Shown in pieces: positions 5,646-5,732 of a stretch of DNA of 5,732 bases. Position 1 is the stretch's first letter; each line of letters opens with the position of its first letter. This stretch comes from Nanobdellota archaeon. Lineage in GTDB: Archaea > Nanobdellota > Nanobdellia > Woesearchaeales > B3-WOES. Under the pieces are notes generated by a model that worked only from the letters and a program-made list of their open reading frames with translations, ran no database searches and was not told the DNA's origin. Both the position numbers and the translations under genes were made by a program. The DNA lies in contig JAGLZG010000243.1 in NCBI GenBank assembly GCA_023131705.1, forward strand, positions 1 through 5,732, given 5' to 3'.

Positions 5646-5732
5646 AATTAAAAATAAACATATATATAATTAATATGATTTTATATTATGATATATAAAA
5701 AAAAGGGTAAAAGTTGAGGTGTAAATTAATAT
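5646..5732 (+). other. AT-rich intergenic spacer with candidate TATA elements
   Basis: These 87 bases follow the cohesin stop and contain no coding frame of note. Almost all are A or T up to 5704. TATA-like stretches occur at 5660-5668, 5679-5686 and 5692-5699. The one at 5679-5686 would place a start of transcription about 26 bases downstream near 5710, just ahead of the ribosome site at 5716. The background is so AT-rich that each match is weak evidence. No long T-run marking a clear archaeal terminator is visible. Confidence 0.4.
5716..5721 (+). promoter_or_regulatory. Candidate ribosome binding site for a gene starting at the right edge
   Basis: GAGGTG matches six bases of the archaeal anti-Shine-Dalgarno sequence and stands out in an otherwise AT-only spacer. 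The window ends 9 bases later with AT at 5731-5732, which would be the start of an ATG if the next base is G. This suggests a third gene on the same strand. Confidence 0.5.

Noticed and set aside
5671..5688. Short hairpin (6-bp stem, loop GATTTT) as a terminator
   Set aside because: The stem is made only of A-T pairs in an AT-only spacer and no T-run follows, so chance is the simpler explanation.

Overview
The window is AT-rich and reads as archaeal, probably from an uncultivated lineage such as a DPANN group, though the sequence cannot fix the taxon. The evidence is a GGTGA-type ribosome binding site complementary to the archaeal 16S 3' end, heavy use of AGA/AGG for arginine, a very high density of N-glycosylation sequons (N-x-S/T), and a module mix (cohesin, dockerin, GWNL-type repeats, PKD/Ig-like domains) that I associate with archaeal surface and secreted proteins. 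No bacterial -35/-10 promoter, RNA gene, mobile element or CRISPR array is visible.

Bases 1-4698 are one uninterrupted plus-strand reading frame that is already open at the left edge. Its true start and signal peptide lie upstream, and the ATG at 232 is internal. The visible 1565 residues form a mosaic extracellular protein. In order they are: the tail of a beta-rich domain; 14 copies of a 41-56 residue beta-propeller repeat (the number needed for two seven-bladed propellers); a short beta module containing a cysteine pair; a second, unrelated propeller-like repeat of about 50 residues (about 4-5 blades); three Ig/fibronectin/PKD-like domains; a dockerin with two EF-hand-like calcium loops; and a cysteine-rich C-terminal domain of unknown function.

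Two bases after its stop, bases 4701-5645 encode a 314-residue secreted protein: a signal peptide, one cohesin domain, and a C-terminal pair of GWNL/GYWI-type repeats. The two genes are almost certainly one transcription unit. Dockerins bind cohesins through calcium-stabilised loops, so the pair looks like a two-component non-covalent surface assembly: a large display arm with a dockerin, and a small cohesin receptor. No glycoside hydrolase or other catalytic domain is visible, so this is not a classical cellulosome.

Bases 5646-5732 are a very AT-rich spacer. It ends in a good ribosome binding site (GAGGTG), and the last two bases (AT) could begin the start codon of a third gene cut off by the edge.
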